Positions 6,512 through 6,949 of a DNA stretch of 6,949 nucleotides are shown one piece after another. The notes beneath the pieces were generated by a model. That model was not told the DNA's origin. It searched no databases and saw only the letters and a program-made list of their open reading frames with translations. Within the stretch, counting starts at the first letter, position 1. Every line of letters begins with the position of its first letter. A program made the translations under genes and the position numbers. Origin of the DNA: UBA1189 sp045654565 (GTDB taxonomy: Bacteria > Bacteroidota > Bacteroidia > Bacteroidales > Bacteroidaceae); the NCBI GenBank assembly GCA_045654565.1, contig JAZONP010000061.1, forward strand, positions 1 through 6,949, read 5' to 3'.

Positions 6512-6949
6512 ATGAGTTTCAACGACTACTGGAAAGCCAAGGCTGCCAAGCGGCGCAAGGCATGGGCGGCAACATCCAAGCGCTTTGCCGATGAGCATGC
6601 GCAGCTGGAGAAGATACGCAAGAAGGTGTATCTCCCCTTGGACTATAACAATACATTCAGCTTTGATGGCTACAAGGAAGACCATCTCGTTGAGCAGAAC
6701 CCTATTGCCGAGTGGAAGCAGATGAAGTGCTGCTTCACGGAGAGTGGTCTGCGCGAAGCTATGGCCGCCGAGGGTGCCGACCTCACCAGCCTGAAGATGC
6801 AGGTGAGCCGGGAATCTATCGTGGGAGTGGAGGCGCCGTGCAACCCCGGGGAACACTTCCCCGAACACTGGCTGAAGAGGGTGTATGCCATATGCACCGA
6901 TATGGAAACTGTGCGCCTTACCTATGGTGAGGTAACCATGATCATCAAG
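6512..6949 (+). CDS. Unrecognised ~400-aa family protein, paralogue C (3' end outside window)
   Basis: ATG 6512 opens a frame that runs to the window edge, giving 146 residues. The N-terminal basic helix (YWKAKAAKRRKAW, 6-18), NPIAEW at 63-68, TESGLREAM at 76-84 and ETVRLTYGEVTMIIK at 132-146 match paralogues A and B in order and spacing. C is closest to A around AAEGADLT (85-92) and CTDMETVRLTYG, although it sits next to B. Its insert between these blocks is long, as in A, but has only C110 and C128 rather than A's four cysteines. The full protein is expected to be about 400 aa. The A-rich leader (aaaaacaaacaATG) lacks a Shine-Dalgarno sequence, and the gene probably shares a transcript with B and the 35-aa ORF. 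Function unknown. Confidence 0.85.
   Translation, partial: MSFNDYWKAKAAKRRKAWAATSKRFADEHAQLEKIRKKVYLPLDYNNTFSFDGYKEDHLVEQNPIAEWKQMKCCFTESGLREAMAAEGADLTSLKMQVSRESIVGVEAPCNPGEHFPEHWLKRVYAICTDMETVRLTYGEVTMIIK

Noticed and set aside
6446..6868. Minus-strand 140-aa ORF at the right end
   Set aside because: It overlaps the 35-aa ORF and paralogue C, whose protein-level homology shows that the + strand is coding.

Overview
The window looks like a stretch of a Bacteroidales chromosome (Bacteroides/Prevotella-like). Three things point there. It holds a short group-1 sigma-70 factor of the Bacteroidetes RpoD type (about 284 aa, N-terminus MRQLK, no long region 1.1). Start codons are preceded by A/T-rich leaders without Shine-Dalgarno sequences. 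The strongest promoter candidate resembles the Bacteroidetes TTTG/TAnnTTTG pattern. All convincing genes lie on the + strand, packed head to tail with gaps of 1-15 bp, apart from 40 bp before and 100 bp after the sigma gene.

Left part (1-2479): the C-terminal end of an unrecognised protein with an acidic tail, then an unrecognised 233-aa protein, then a 472-aa protein carrying the ordered nucleotidyltransferase motifs of ATP-dependent DNA ligases (K47-x-D-G nucleophile, motif IIIa, motif IV EGLVV, motif V K-x-K) and an OB-like region, followed by a C-terminal extension that weakly resembles a WGR domain. The spacing suggests these three genes are one transcription unit.

Middle and right part (2492-6949): three members of one unrecognised ~400-aa protein family (called A, B and C here; C is cut by the window edge). 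They share an ordered set of motifs: NP-[IL]-x-x-W, a [ST]-E-x-x-L-R-[DE]-A block, a TYG-x-[AV]-T-M-[VI]-I-K block, GVPF-x-YY, LLMEM-x-AE and LWD-x-T. Between A and B lie an RpoD-type sigma factor gene and a 168-aa protein resembling the DUF1281/YubB/Api92-like ferredoxin-fold family. Between B and C is a 35-aa ORF. It is homologous to the last 33 residues of the 168-aa protein (16 of 30 identical), and the two copies of this tail each sit directly upstream of a family member.

The most interesting structure is this repeated arrangement (tail module followed by a ~400-aa family gene), embedded with a ligase-like enzyme and a housekeeping-type sigma factor. I cannot assign a function to the A/B/C family. 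An accessory or fast-evolving locus is suggested by tandem paralogy and uneven base composition (about 35% GC in one sampled 60-bp line near the 3' end of A, about 63% in one inside the sigma gene). No tRNA, rRNA, CRISPR array, insertion sequence or clear hairpin terminator was seen.
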